Part shown: positions 1 through 8,115 of the stretch, piece after piece
Numbering within the stretch: position 1 is the stretch's first letter
How the letters are laid out: each line of letters opens with the position of its first letter
Source of the DNA: Amycolatopsis sp. cg9
GTDB lineage: Bacteria; Actinomycetota; Actinomycetes; Mycobacteriales; Pseudonocardiaceae
Direction: 5' to 3'
DNA length: 64,000 bases
Assembly (NCBI RefSeq): GCF_041346945.1
Contig: NZ_CP166850.1
Coordinates: forward strand, 4,154,001 to 4,218,000
The notes under the pieces: model-generated
What the model was told of the DNA's origin: nothing
The model's database searches: none
What the model saw: only the letters and a program-made list of their open reading frames with translations
Made by a program: the position numbers and the translations under genes

Positions 1-1188
1 TCCAGCAAGCCCGCGCTGAGCTGCGACCCGAACTACATGGACTACGACCGGCCCGAGTACGTGCCGATCACCCCGCAGCTGGAGAAGACCTGGCTGAACC
101 GCTCCAAGGGGTACGCCGAGGCCTGCGCGAAGAACAACTCCAAGGCCCTGCTGGAGAACATGAAGACGACCGACACGGTCCAGGACATGGATTCCATCCG
201 GAAGGCGCTCGGCCAGAAGCAGCTGAACTTCTACGGCTACTCCTACGGCACCTACCTCGGCCAGGTCTACGGCTCGCTGTACCCGCAGAACGTGCGCCGG
301 ATGGTGCTCGACTCGACGGTCGACCCGCGCGGTGTCTGGTACGGCGACAACCTCAACCAGGACGTCGCCTTCGACAAGAACATCCTCATCTGGTTCGGCT
401 GGCTCGCCCAGCACGACGACGTCTACCACCTCGGCAAGACGCAGTCGGCGGTGCAGCGGGTGGTCAACGAGCAGCTGCTCAAGACGTCCTTCAACCCGGC
501 CGGTGGCGTGATCGGGCCGGACGAGATCCTCGACGTCATCCAGCAGGCCAGCTACTACCAGCTGCGGTGGACGCTGCTGGGCGACGCGCTGTCGCGGTTC
601 GTGAACAACGGTGACTGGCAGAACTGGAAGACGCTGTTCGAGGCGTTCGGCGGCCGCGGCGACGACAACGGCTACGCGGTCTACCTCGCCGTGCAGTGCA
701 CCGACGTCCAGTGGCCGCAGAGCTGGAACCAGTGGAAGCGCGACAACTGGCGGACCTTCGCCAAGGCGCCGTACTTCACCTGGCAGAACGCCTGGTTCAA
801 CGCGCCCTGCCTGTACTGGCCCGCGAAGGCCGGGACGCCGACCAAGATCGACGGTCGCGGCGTGCAGAGCGTCCTGATGATCGACGAGACGCTCGACGCG
901 GCGACGCCGTACGAGGGCAGCCTCGAGGTCCGCAGCCGGTTCCCGGGCGCTTCGCTGATCGCGGAGCCGGGCGGCACCAGCCACGCGATCACCCCGCGCG
1001 GCAACGCCTGCGTCGACAACAAGATCGCCGACTACCTGGCGACGGGTGCGCTCCCGGCCCGCAAGCCGGGTCGCACGGCCGACGTCGAGTGCGCCCCGCT
1101 GCCGCAGCCGACGCCGCCGGCGCCGACCGCCGCGAAGGCCGACGTAGCCGCGACACAGGGCCTCGTCGCCGGGCGGTTCACCGGCTGA
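1..1188 (+). CDS. Secreted alpha/beta-hydrolase (tripeptidyl aminopeptidase-like), 5' truncated
   Basis: The reading frame is open from base 1, so the gene begins outside the window; 395 residues are visible. The nucleophile elbow GYSYG, within YGYSYGTYLGQVYG, marks an alpha/beta-hydrolase, with the serine as nucleophile. Near the C-terminus the stretch MIDETLDAATPYEGS and then TSHAI supply the expected Asp and His of the TAP-like C-terminal domain. Family members are secreted peptidases that release N-terminal tripeptides in actinomycetes (family knowledge). The last 40 residues are a Pro/Ala-rich tail without a membrane anchor. A strong hairpin follows the stop. The family assignment is good; the substrate is unknown. 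Confidence 0.85.
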   Translation, partial: SSKPALSCDPNYMDYDRPEYVPITPQLEKTWLNRSKGYAEACAKNNSKALLENMKTTDTVQDMDSIRKALGQKQLNFYGYSYGTYLGQVYGSLYPQNVRRMVLDSTVDPRGVWYGDNLNQDVAFDKNILIWFGWLAQHDDVYHLGKTQSAVQRVVNEQLLKTSFNPAGGVIGPDEILDVIQQASYYQLRWTLLGDALSRFVNNGDWQNWKTLFEAFGGRGDDNGYAVYLAVQCTDVQWPQSWNQWKRDNWRTFAKAPYFTWQNAWFNAPCLYWPAKAGTPTKIDGRGVQSVLMIDETLDAATPYEGSLEVRSRFPGASLIAEPGGTSHAITPRGNACVDNKIADYLATGALPARKPGRTADVECAPLPQPTPPAPTAAKADVAATQGLVAGRFTG

Positions 1189-1209
1189 CCTGCGGAAACC
1201 CTGACGAAC

Positions 1210-1238
1210 GGGGTGCCGGGCACGCTGCCCGGCACCCC
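1210..1238 (+). terminator. Hairpin terminator after the hydrolase gene
   Basis: A perfect 13-bp stem (arms 1210-1222 and 1226-1238, loop CGC) starts 22 bases after the stop codon and is followed by GTTTCGCGTTCT. It is a plausible intrinsic terminator that isolates the hydrolase gene from the exporter operon downstream. Confidence 0.75.
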
Positions 1239-1281
1239 GTTTCGCGTTCTCTTCACCGCCGTGGGCTTTGAGTCTGCGCGG

Positions 1282-1324
1282 ACTTTGTGTTACAAAGTGA
1301 GCCATCGAGTTTGAAACGCAAAGT
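1282..1324 (+). promoter_or_regulatory. Two tandem 17-bp operator-like palindromes before the exporter operon
   Basis: Site 1 (1282-1298) is a perfect inverted repeat ACTTTGT-N3-ACAAAGT. Site 2 (1308-1324), AGTTTG-N5-CAAAGT, matches site 1 at 11 of 17 positions and keeps both outer half-sites. The sites start 26 bp apart and end 18 bp before the start codon of the ATPase gene. A repressor bound here would block the operon; the small winged-helix protein encoded at 3633-3944 in the same operon is the obvious candidate (inference). Confidence 0.6.
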
Positions 1325-1342
1325 CCACGAAAGGAGGACGCC

Positions 1343-2242
1343 ATGACTGGGGGACCGGCGTTCGCACTCCACGGCCTGACCAAGCGGTTCGGCCGGGTCA
1401 CGGCGGTCGGCGGCGTGTCCGTCGAGGTCGCGCGCGGCGAGGTCGTCGCGCTGCTCGGGCCGAACGGCGCGGGCAAGTCGACCACCGTCGACATGCTGCT
1501 CGGCCTGACCAAGCCGGACGCGGGGGAGGTGACCGTCGCCGGGGGCAGCCCGCGCGAGGCCGTCGACCGGGGGCTGGTCGGCGCGATGATGCAGAACGGC
1601 GCGCTGCTGCCGGACGCCACGGTCGGCGAGATCGTCGACCTGATCGTCTCGACGCACGCGAAGCCGCTGCCCGCGGCCGAGGTGATCGCCCGCGCCGGCC
1701 TGACTGACCTGGTCAAACGCCGCTGCGGCAAGCTTTCCGGCGGCGAGCGGCAGCGGGTCCGGTTCGCGCTCGCGCTGGCCGGCGACCCGCAGCTGCTCGT
1801 GCTCGACGAGCCGACCGCCGCGATGGACGTCGACGGCAGGCGCGCGTTCTGGGCGGCCATCCGCGAGTTCGCCGCGACCGGCCGGACCGTCCTGTTCGCG
1901 ACGCACTACCTCGCCGAGGCCGAGGACTACGCCGACCGCGTCGTGCTGATGCGCCACGGCGCCGTCGTCGCCGACGGCCCGGTCGCCGAGATCCGGGCCG
2001 CGGTGTCCGGCCGCGTGCTCAAGGCCGTCGTGCCCGGCGCGACCGAAGCCGCGCTGGCCGCGCTGCCCGGCGTCACGAGCGTGCAGCTGCGCGCCGGCCG
2101 CGCCGAGCTGGCCTGCGCCGACTCCGACGCCGCCGTCCGCGCCCTGCTCGCCGCGCACCCGGCGGCGTCCGACATCGAAATCGCCGCGCTCGGCCTCGAA
2201 GAGGCCTTCCTGGCGCTGACCGCCGAGGAGGCAGCCGCGTGA
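1343..2242 (+). CDS. ABC exporter ATP-binding protein
   Basis: 299 residues. Walker A is GPNGAGKST at residues 39-47, followed by the ABC signature LSGGERQRV, the Walker B stretch LLVLDEPTAAMD and an H-loop ATHYL. The order and the C-terminal extension after the ATPase core resemble DrrA/CcmA-type drug or lipid export ATPases. The start is supported by AAAGGAGG seven bases upstream of ATG. It overlaps the start of the permease gene by four bases (GTGA), so the two subunits are translationally coupled. The exported substrate cannot be told from sequence. Confidence 0.93.
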   Translation: MTGGPAFALHGLTKRFGRVTAVGGVSVEVARGEVVALLGPNGAGKSTTVDMLLGLTKPDAGEVTVAGGSPREAVDRGLVGAMMQNGALLPDATVGEIVDLIVSTHAKPLPAAEVIARAGLTDLVKRRCGKLSGGERQRVRFALALAGDPQLLVLDEPTAAMDVDGRRAFWAAIREFAATGRTVLFATHYLAEAEDYADRVVLMRHGAVVADGPVAEIRAAVSGRVLKAVVPGATEAALAALPGVTSVQLRAGRAELACADSDAAVRALLAAHPAASDIEIAALGLEEAFLALTAEEAAA

Positions 2243-2970
2243 ACACCACCTACCTGAGCCTCGAAGTCAAGCGGATCGTCCGCAGCCCGCAGTTCACGAT
2301 CTTCACCATCGGCATGCCGGTCGCGATGTTCCTGCTGTTCGGGTCGATCTTCGGCAAGCTGGTCGCGCCCAACGGCCTGCCCGCCGACGTCCAGACCATG
2401 ATCAACCTGGCCGCGTACGGCGCGAGCGGCGGCGCGCTGTTCACCGGCACCCGGGTCGCGCAGGAACGCACCGACGGCTGGCAGCGGCAGCTGCGGCTCA
2501 CGCCGATGCGCGGGCCGGGCTACCTGCTCGTCAAGGTGCTCTCGGCGATGGCCGTCGCGCTGCCGGTGCTCGTCGTGCTCTTCGCCGCCGGGCTCGCGAT
2601 GGGCGTCGAGATGACCGCGGCCCAGTGGGGTCTGGTCCTGGTGTCGCTGTGGCTCGGCGTGCTCCCGTTCGCGGTGCTGGGCCTGGCGATCGGCCTGTTC
2701 GGCAAGGGCGACACGGTCGGCGCCGTCACCGGCGCGCTGATGATGCCGCTCGGCATGCTCGGCGGCCTCTGGATCCCGCTCTACGTCCTCCCGGACTGGA
2801 TGGCGACGCTCGCGCACTTCTTCCCGACGTACTGGCTGGGCCGCGTCGGTCTCGAACCGCTCGCGCACGCCGGCGGCACCGGGTTCGCGGTGCTCGTGCT
2901 GGCCGGGTGGCTGGTCGTTCCCGCGCTGGTGGTGGTTCGCCGGTTCCGGCTGGACACGGCCAGGCTCTGA
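2239..2970 (+). CDS. ABC-2 type exporter permease
   Basis: 243 residues with about six hydrophobic segments, starting after a short cytoplasmic N-terminus (MNTTYLSLEVKRIVRSPQF) typical of ABC-2 permeases. The central loop GTRVAQERTDGWQRQLRLTPM is the conserved coupling region of this family, which faces the ATPase. GTG start overlaps the stop of the ATPase gene. It forms the membrane half of the exporter encoded at 1343-2242. Confidence 0.9.
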   Translation: MNTTYLSLEVKRIVRSPQFTIFTIGMPVAMFLLFGSIFGKLVAPNGLPADVQTMINLAAYGASGGALFTGTRVAQERTDGWQRQLRLTPMRGPGYLLVKVLSAMAVALPVLVVLFAAGLAMGVEMTAAQWGLVLVSLWLGVLPFAVLGLAIGLFGKGDTVGAVTGALMMPLGMLGGLWIPLYVLPDWMATLAHFFPTYWLGRVGLEPLAHAGGTGFAVLVLAGWLVVPALVVVRRFRLDTARL

Positions 2971-3015
2971 GTGCGTGTTAGCTTCCGTGCAACGCACGGG
3001 AGGAGGGCGGACCAG

Positions 3016-3636
3016 GTGGAAGACGAGCCGATGTCGGCCGAGGAGTCGCTGAACCTGATCGCTCGGCAGTCCCGGCGGAACCAGCGCGAACTCGGCGGGG
3101 GCCCGGCGCGGATGCTCGCCGCCTGGGCCTTCGCCTGGCTCGTCGGCTGGGGCTTCACCTACGTCACCACGCGGTCCTGGGTGGCGGTGCCCGGCTGGGT
3201 CGCCGGCGCGATCGTCGTCCCGGTGCTGTTCCTCGGGGCCATGGCCTACACCACCTACACCAGCATCCGCTCCGGCCGCGGCATCCGCGGGCCGTCCCGC
3301 ACGATCGGCGCGATGTACGGCTACGGCTGGGCGCTCGCCTCGATCGGGCTGCTGGTCGTCGACATCCGGATCACGCAGTTCCAGGTGCTCTCCTCCGACC
3401 AGGTGTCGCTGCTGTGGTCGGGCACCTGGCTGCTGATCACCGGCGTGATGTACCTGGCTGGCGGCATGGTCTGGCAGGACAAGCTGATGTACGGCCTCGG
3501 CGCGTGGATGATCGTGTCGGCGGCGCTGAGCGTGCTCGTGGGCTACCCGCACAACTTCCTCGTGCTCACGGTGTGCGGCGGTGGCGGGTTCCTGCTCGCC
3601 TCGATCGTGTACTTCGCCCGCGAGAAGCGCCGATGA
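3016..3636 (+). CDS. Four-helix membrane protein of unknown function in exporter operon
   Basis: 206 residues. The soluble N-terminus (about 45 residues, MSAEESLNLIARQSR region) is followed by two pairs of membrane helices. I chose GTG at 3016 because AGGAGGG lies eight bases upstream; a longer frame runs back to 2971 but lacks a ribosome-binding site. Similar proteins sit between an exporter and a small winged-helix regulator in other actinobacteria (family recollection, not verified). The stop overlaps the next ATG (ATGA). No catalytic motif was recognised. Confidence 0.75.
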   Translation: MEDEPMSAEESLNLIARQSRRNQRELGGGPARMLAAWAFAWLVGWGFTYVTTRSWVAVPGWVAGAIVVPVLFLGAMAYTTYTSIRSGRGIRGPSRTIGAMYGYGWALASIGLLVVDIRITQFQVLSSDQVSLLWSGTWLLITGVMYLAGGMVWQDKLMYGLGAWMIVSAALSVLVGYPHNFLVLTVCGGGGFLLASIVYFAREKRR

Positions 3637-3944
3637 GCGAACTGCCGCAGCTCGACCCCGTCATCCACGCCCAGGCGCGGCTGCGCGTCACCGTCGCGCT
3701 CGCCGGCCTGCGCACCGGCGACCAGATCACCTTCCCGCGGCTGCAGCAGCTCCTCGACATGACGGCCGGCAACCTTTCGACGCACCTGCGCAAGCTCGAG
3801 GACGCCGAGTACGTCGAGATCACCAAGGCCTACGAGCACCGCACGCCGGTCACCCTGGTCCGGCTGACCGGCCGCGGGCGGGCCGCGTTCGAGAGCTACA
3901 CCCAGGCGCTCCACCAGCTGCTGGACGCCACCGGCGGGGACTGA
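3633..3944 (+). CDS. Small winged-helix DNA-binding regulator
   Basis: 103 residues, essentially a single winged helix-turn-helix: helix region RLRVTVALAGLRTGDQITFPRLQQLLDMTAGNLSTHLRKLEDAEYVEI followed by the wing TKAYEHRTPVTLVRLTGRGRAAFESY. This is the MarR/ArsR-like HTH_34 type, where the recognition helix is TAGNLSTHLRKLE. ATG overlaps the preceding stop (ATGA). As the regulator inside the operon it likely acts on the paired palindromes at 1282-1324. dinB begins one base after its stop. Confidence 0.85.
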   Translation: MSELPQLDPVIHAQARLRVTVALAGLRTGDQITFPRLQQLLDMTAGNLSTHLRKLEDAEYVEITKAYEHRTPVTLVRLTGRGRAAFESYTQALHQLLDATGGD

Positions 3945-3945
3945 C

Positions 3946-5256
3946 GTGGCCCGCTGGGTGATCCACCTCGACCTGGACGCCTTCTACGCCTCGGCCGAGC
4001 AGCTCACCCGCCCGACGCTGGCCGGGCGCCCGGTGCTCGTCGGCGGGCTCGGCCCCCGCGGTGTCGTCGCCGGTGCCAGCTACGAGTCCCGCGCGTTCGG
4101 CATCAAGTCGGCGATGCCGATGGCCCAGGCGCGGCGGCTGCTGCCGGCGAACGGCGTCATCGTGCCGCCGCGGTTCCGCGTCTACGAGCGGCTCAGCCAG
4201 GAGGTGTTCGCCGTCGTCTCCGCGGTGGCGCCGGTGCTGGAGAAGATCTCGCTCGACGAAGCCTTCGCCGAACCGCCGTCGCTCGTCGGTGCTCCGCTGG
4301 ACGCCGTCACGGAGTTCTGCGCTTCGCTGCGGGCGCGGATCCGCGCGGAAACCGGCCTGGTGGCGTCGATCGGCGCGGGGAACGGCAAGCAGATCGCGAA
4401 GATCGCGTCCGACGAGGCCAAGCCGGACGGGCTGCTGGTCGTGCCGCAGGGCACCGAGCGGGAGTTCCTGGCGCCGCTGCCGGTGCGCGCGCTGTGGGGG
4501 ATCGGCCCGGTCGCGGAGGGCAAGCTGCGGTTCATCGGCGTCCAGACGCTCGGGCAGCTGGCGGCACTGTCCGAACAGGACGCCGTGGCCACGCTCGGCG
4601 GCGTGGTCGGCCGCGACCTGCGCCGGCTCGCGACCGGCGCCGACGACCGCCCGGTGGCCGGGCGCGCCGAAACCAAGCAGGTCAGCGCCGAGACGACGTT
4701 CGACACCGACATCAAGGACCTGGCCTCCTTGAAGGCGGAGGTCCGGCGCATCGCGGTCGGCGCGCACCAGCGCCTGCTCAAGGCCGAGCGCGTGGCGCGG
4801 ACGGTGGTGATCAAGCTGCGGCACACCGACATGCACACGGTGACCCGCTCCGAGACGATCTCCGCCCCGACCGACGACCTGGCCGAGCTGGCCGCGACAG
4901 CGGAGCGCCTGCTCCTGGACCCGGCGGAGTTCGGCGGCATCCGGCTGGCGGGGGTGGCCTACAGCGGCCTTTCGGTGCCGCACCAGGACGCGCTGTTCAC
5001 CCTGGCGGCCCCCGCGGTGCCGTCGGCGTCGACGGTGGTCACCGCGGCGACCCCGGCCCCCACGGCCCCTTCGGAGTGGCGCCAGGGCAACGACGTGGCC
5101 CACGAGGAGTTCGGCACGGGCTGGGTCCAGGGCGCGGGCCACGGCCGGGTGACGGTCCGCTTCGAGCACCGCACTTCGGGCCCGGGCGTCGCCCGCACCT
5201 TCCCCCAGTCGGACCCGGCCCTGCGCCGCGGCGACCCCGGAGACTGCCTGAAGTAG
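3946..5256 (+). CDS. dinB: DNA polymerase IV (Y-family translesion polymerase)
   Basis: 436 residues, GTG start. Motifs in order: HLDLDAFYASAEQ (first catalytic Asp), YESRAFGIKSAMP, the catalytic pair SLDEAF, the helix-hairpin-helix region ALWGIGPVAEGKL, and the little-finger domain to about residue 350. A C-terminal extension of about 50 residues (VAHEEFGTGWVQGAG onwards) contains a small beta-rich module seen in some actinobacterial DinB proteins. I see no C-terminal clamp-binding motif. The gene starts one base after the regulator stop, so it is probably co-transcribed with the exporter. The role is error-prone bypass of DNA lesions. Confidence 0.93.
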   Translation: MARWVIHLDLDAFYASAEQLTRPTLAGRPVLVGGLGPRGVVAGASYESRAFGIKSAMPMAQARRLLPANGVIVPPRFRVYERLSQEVFAVVSAVAPVLEKISLDEAFAEPPSLVGAPLDAVTEFCASLRARIRAETGLVASIGAGNGKQIAKIASDEAKPDGLLVVPQGTEREFLAPLPVRALWGIGPVAEGKLRFIGVQTLGQLAALSEQDAVATLGGVVGRDLRRLATGADDRPVAGRAETKQVSAETTFDTDIKDLASLKAEVRRIAVGAHQRLLKAERVARTVVIKLRHTDMHTVTRSETISAPTDDLAELAATAERLLLDPAEFGGIRLAGVAYSGLSVPHQDALFTLAAPAVPSASTVVTAATPAPTAPSEWRQGNDVAHEEFGTGWVQGAGHGRVTVRFEHRTSGPGVARTFPQSDPALRRGDPGDCLK

Positions 5257-5258
5257 CC

Positions 5259-6335
5259 CTACTCGGCGGAGCAGCCCTGCAGTTTCGCCACTTCCTGGCC
5301 GGCCAGCAGGAACGCGCCGACGCCGTAAGCCGCGGTGTCCGTGGGCTTCGCCGTCGCCGGGCGGTCGCCCACCGGCTGGACGTAGCCGACCTTGCCGTCC
5401 GCCTGCAGCGCCTTCGTCGACAGTGCCGTCCACGCCTTGTCGGCCACCGGGCGGAACCGGGCGGCGTCGAGGACGCCCGCGTTGACGCCCCAGCCGATGC
5501 CGAACGCGAAGAACGCCGTGCCGCTCGTCTCCGGGCCGCCGTGGTTCCACGGGTTCAGCAGGTCCGAGTTCCAGAAGCCGTCACGGCGTTGCACCGACGC
5601 CAGCGAAGCCGCCATCTTCTTGAACACCCGCAGGTATTCCGGCCGCCGCGGGTCGGCGGCCGGGAGGACCTGCAGCACCTTCGTCAGCGCCGCCAGGGCC
5701 CAGCCGTTGCCGCGCGACCAGAACACGCCCGAGCCCTTGAACCGCTCGTCGCGGTACCACAAGCCGGTGAACTCGTTGTACAGCTTGTGTTCCGACGTCC
5801 GGAAGAGCCGGTCCATCGCGTCCAGATAGGACGGATCGTGGTCGATCAGGCTCATCCGGGCGAACGACGGCATCGCCATGTTCAGCGCGTCGACGTAGTT
5901 CCAGTAGTCCCGGTGCCCCGCCTGCACGGACGCCACTTCGTCCCGGATCCGGGTGCGGATCGAGTCGAGCGGGATCTCCGGGTGGAAGTAGGTGTACAGG
6001 TCCAGGTACGCCTCGCCGGCCGCCTGGTTGTCCGGGAAGAACGGCCGCTTCGGGTCGAGCGGCAGCTGGTAGCCGTTCGCCTGCGCCCACGGGTACGTCT
6101 TGTGGTTGGACTGGCCGGTGGTCCGGACCAGTGCCAGGTTGCCGACGTGGAACGTCGCGTTCTGCCAGTCGGCCGGGTCGGGGTTCGTCCCGTTGGCGGC
6201 CCAGTAGTCGCCCGCGGCGACCATTTCGTCCGCGACGGCGCAGGTCGCCGCGGCAGCGGCGGGGGCAGTGAACAGACCGCCCGCCAGTGCCGCGGCCGCG
6301 AGCACGCCAAAACCGCGAATTCCCGGGAAACGCAT
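5259..6335 (-). CDS. Secreted GH105-type unsaturated rhamnogalacturonyl hydrolase
   Basis: 358 residues with a Sec signal peptide (MRFPGIRGFGVLAAAALAGG..., cleavage after APAAAAA). The fold is a six-hairpin alpha-barrel; NYVDALNMAMP carries the Asp expected to be catalytic in the YteR/GH105 family, and FWSRGNGWALAAL is the conserved substrate-binding block. The enzyme removes unsaturated galacturonate from rhamnogalacturonan lyase products by hydration. ATG has GAGGAGG upstream. It is the last gene of the importer/GntR operon, 71 bases after gntR, and converges with dinB. A LacI-type palindrome lies at 6383-6396. Confidence 0.85.
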   Translation of the reverse strand: MRFPGIRGFGVLAAAALAGGLFTAPAAAAATCAVADEMVAAGDYWAANGTNPDPADWQNATFHVGNLALVRTTGQSNHKTYPWAQANGYQLPLDPKRPFFPDNQAAGEAYLDLYTYFHPEIPLDSIRTRIRDEVASVQAGHRDYWNYVDALNMAMPSFARMSLIDHDPSYLDAMDRLFRTSEHKLYNEFTGLWYRDERFKGSGVFWSRGNGWALAALTKVLQVLPAADPRRPEYLRVFKKMAASLASVQRRDGFWNSDLLNPWNHGGPETSGTAFFAFGIGWGVNAGVLDAARFRPVADKAWTALSTKALQADGKVGYVQPVGDRPATAKPTDTAAYGVGAFLLAGQEVAKLQGCSAE

Positions 6336-6382
6336 GGAAGCGTCCTCCTCATCACGTCATGGCGGCGGTCATCCGCAGGCGA

Positions 6383-6396
6383 GTGAAGCGCTTCCC
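6383..6396 (-). promoter_or_regulatory. LacI-family operator-like palindrome
   Basis: GTGAAGCGCTTCCC contains the perfect palindrome GAAGCGCTTC (6385-6394), the centre-CG form bound by LacI/GalR-family regulators. It lies 48 bases upstream of the GH105 start codon. A close relative (AAAGCGCTTCCC) lies at 35255-35266, upstream of another GH105 gene. Confidence 0.5.
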
Positions 6397-6406
6397 GGTG
6401 GGCGTG

Positions 6407-7075
6407 TCAAGGTGCCGATGAGCGGTACGGCGCAACGGTTTCCAGCAGCCGGCGCGACGCGGCTTCGGCTCCGTCGGCGTTCTTCGCGAGCACCAGTGTC
6501 AGCACCCGGGAATGCGCGACGAGCTCCATCGGCTCGCCGTGCGCGGTCAGCGCGGCCACCACGGGAACCTGCAGCTGCGCGATCAACGCGTTCCCGGACG
6601 CGCGGATCAGCGCCGCGTGGAAGCGCGAGTCGGCTTCCCCGAACGCCGCGGCGTCGGAACGCTCGACCGCGTCCGCCATCAGCTCGTAGGCCGCGGCCAT
6701 CGCCGACAGCTCGTCCGGGCGCCGGTGCCCCGCGGCCATCCGCGCCGCCTGCGGCTCGATCGCCAGCCGCAGTTCCAGCAGCTCCCGCAGGTGCTTGCGG
6801 CGGTCGGGCCCGTTGACGCGCCACGCGATGACGTCCGGGTCGATCGCGTCCCACGCGTCGGGCGGCAGCGTCCAGGTGCCGACCCGCGGGCGCGCGGTGA
6901 CCATGCCCTTGGACTCCAGGACGCGCAGTGCCTCGCGCACCACCGTCCTCGACGCCGAGAACCGGCGCCCGAGCTCCTCGGGGACGAGCGGCTGCCCGTC
7001 CCCGAGGACGCCTTCGACGATGAGCCTGCCCAGTTCGTCGACGATGCGCGCGTGCAGGCTCCGTGGACCGCTCAC
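6407..7075 (-). CDS. GntR-family (FadR subfamily) transcriptional regulator
   Basis: 222 residues. The N-terminal winged helix includes LGRRFSASRTVVREALRVLESKGMV, the GntR recognition motif. The all-helical FCD ligand domain follows, with LRLAIEPQAARMAA and the metal-ligand-like residues in EADSRFHAALIRASGN. FCD proteins usually sense sugar acids or other organic acids. It begins (GTG) 14 bases after the importer permease stop and precedes GH105, so it probably controls this operon; a candidate site is at 10781-10796. Confidence 0.9.
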   Translation of the reverse strand: MSGPRSLHARIVDELGRLIVEGVLGDGQPLVPEELGRRFSASRTVVREALRVLESKGMVTARPRVGTWTLPPDAWDAIDPDVIAWRVNGPDRRKHLRELLELRLAIEPQAARMAAGHRRPDELSAMAAAYELMADAVERSDAAAFGEADSRFHAALIRASGNALIAQLQVPVVAALTAHGEPMELVAHSRVLTLVLAKNADGAEAASRRLLETVAPYRSSAP

Positions 7076-7089
7076 CGCCGCCGCCCGCG

Positions 7090-8115
7090 CTACTCGGGCA
7101 GGCCGACGCGGCGCTCCCCGCTGCGCAGCTGCTGCAGCACGACCGCGATCACCAGCAGAGCGCCGTGGGCGACGTTCTGCCAGAACGGGTTGATGCCCAG
7201 CCCGGACATGCCGTTGTCGAGCACGCCCAGGATGATCACCGCGAGCACGGTGGAGATGATCGAGCCGCGGCCGCCCTTGAGCATCGTCCCGCCGAGCGCG
7301 GCGCCGGTGACGGCCTGCAGCTCCAGGCCTTCCGACCCGGACGTCGGCTGGCCGGAGCCGGTGCGCGCGGTGATCAGCACGCCCGCGATCGCCGCGACCA
7401 CGCCGACCAGCGCGTACACGCCGATGATGTACCGGTTGATGTTGATGCCGGCCAGCCGCGCCGCGGTGTCGTTGCCGCCGATCGCGTAGACGTTGCGGCC
7501 GATGTCGGTGTACTTCAGCAGGAAGTGCAGCAGCGCCGCGACGATCAGGAACACCCAGACCAGCGACGGCAGCCCGAGCACGGACCCCTTGGCCAGGAAG
7601 ATGAACAGGTCGTCGCCGCCGGTGTAACCCTGCGCCTTGCCGTCGGAGATCACCTGCGCGATGCCCTTGTAGGTGGCGAGCATCGCCAGCGTCGCGACCA
7701 CCGGGTTGACCCGGCCGAAGATGATGATCATGCCGTTGACCAGGCCGCAGAGGATGCCGACGCCGACCGCGGCGAGGATGCCGACCTCGGAGTTGCCGGT
7801 CGAGGTGAACACCATCGCCGAGACGACCGAGGCGAGCCCGGCCATCGAGCCGACCGAGATGTCCAGCGCGCCCAGGATGATCACCAGGGTCTGGACCAGG
7901 GCCAGCAGTCCCATGATGGTGATCGCGCTGCCGATGAGCAGCAGGTTGTTGGTGCGGAAGAAGTTCTCGTTCAGCACGCTCAGCAGGATCACCAGCGCGA
8001 TGAGCGTGATGATCAGGCTCGAGTTCTGCACGCCGATGCCGGTCAGCACCCGGCGCGCGGCGCTCGGTCGCGCGGGTGCGGCGGGGGCCGAGGTTTCCTT
8101 CGTGGGGGTGGTCAT
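7090..8115 (-). CDS. Sugar ABC importer permease (RbsC-like)
   Basis: 341 residues, eight to ten membrane helices. Typical RbsC-family blocks are GALDISVGSMAGL (near helix 3), GRVNPVVATLAMLATYKGIA, and GNDTAARLAGIN, the ATPase-coupling loop region. The ATG overlaps the ATPase stop (ATGA). I start at 8115; the open frame extends further but only across the ATPase gene. It transports the monosaccharide or uronide delivered by the binding protein at 9719-10744. Confidence 0.9.
   Translation of the reverse strand: MTTPTKETSAPAAPARPSAARRVLTGIGVQNSSLIITLIALVILLSVLNENFFRTNNLLLIGSAITIMGLLALVQTLVIILGALDISVGSMAGLASVVSAMVFTSTGNSEVGILAAVGVGILCGLVNGMIIIFGRVNPVVATLAMLATYKGIAQVISDGKAQGYTGGDDLFIFLAKGSVLGLPSLVWVFLIVAALLHFLLKYTDIGRNVYAIGGNDTAARLAGININRYIIGVYALVGVVAAIAGVLITARTGSGQPTSGSEGLELQAVTGAALGGTMLKGGRGSIISTVLAVIILGVLDNGMSGLGINPFWQNVAHGALLVIAVVLQQLRSGERRVGLPE

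Noticed and set aside
4494..6386. Long open frames antisense to or overlapping dinB and GH105, and similar long frames elsewhere
   Set aside because: Typical of high-GC DNA; composition is Arg/Ala/Gly-rich with no domain or start signal, and each lies over a gene with clear homology.
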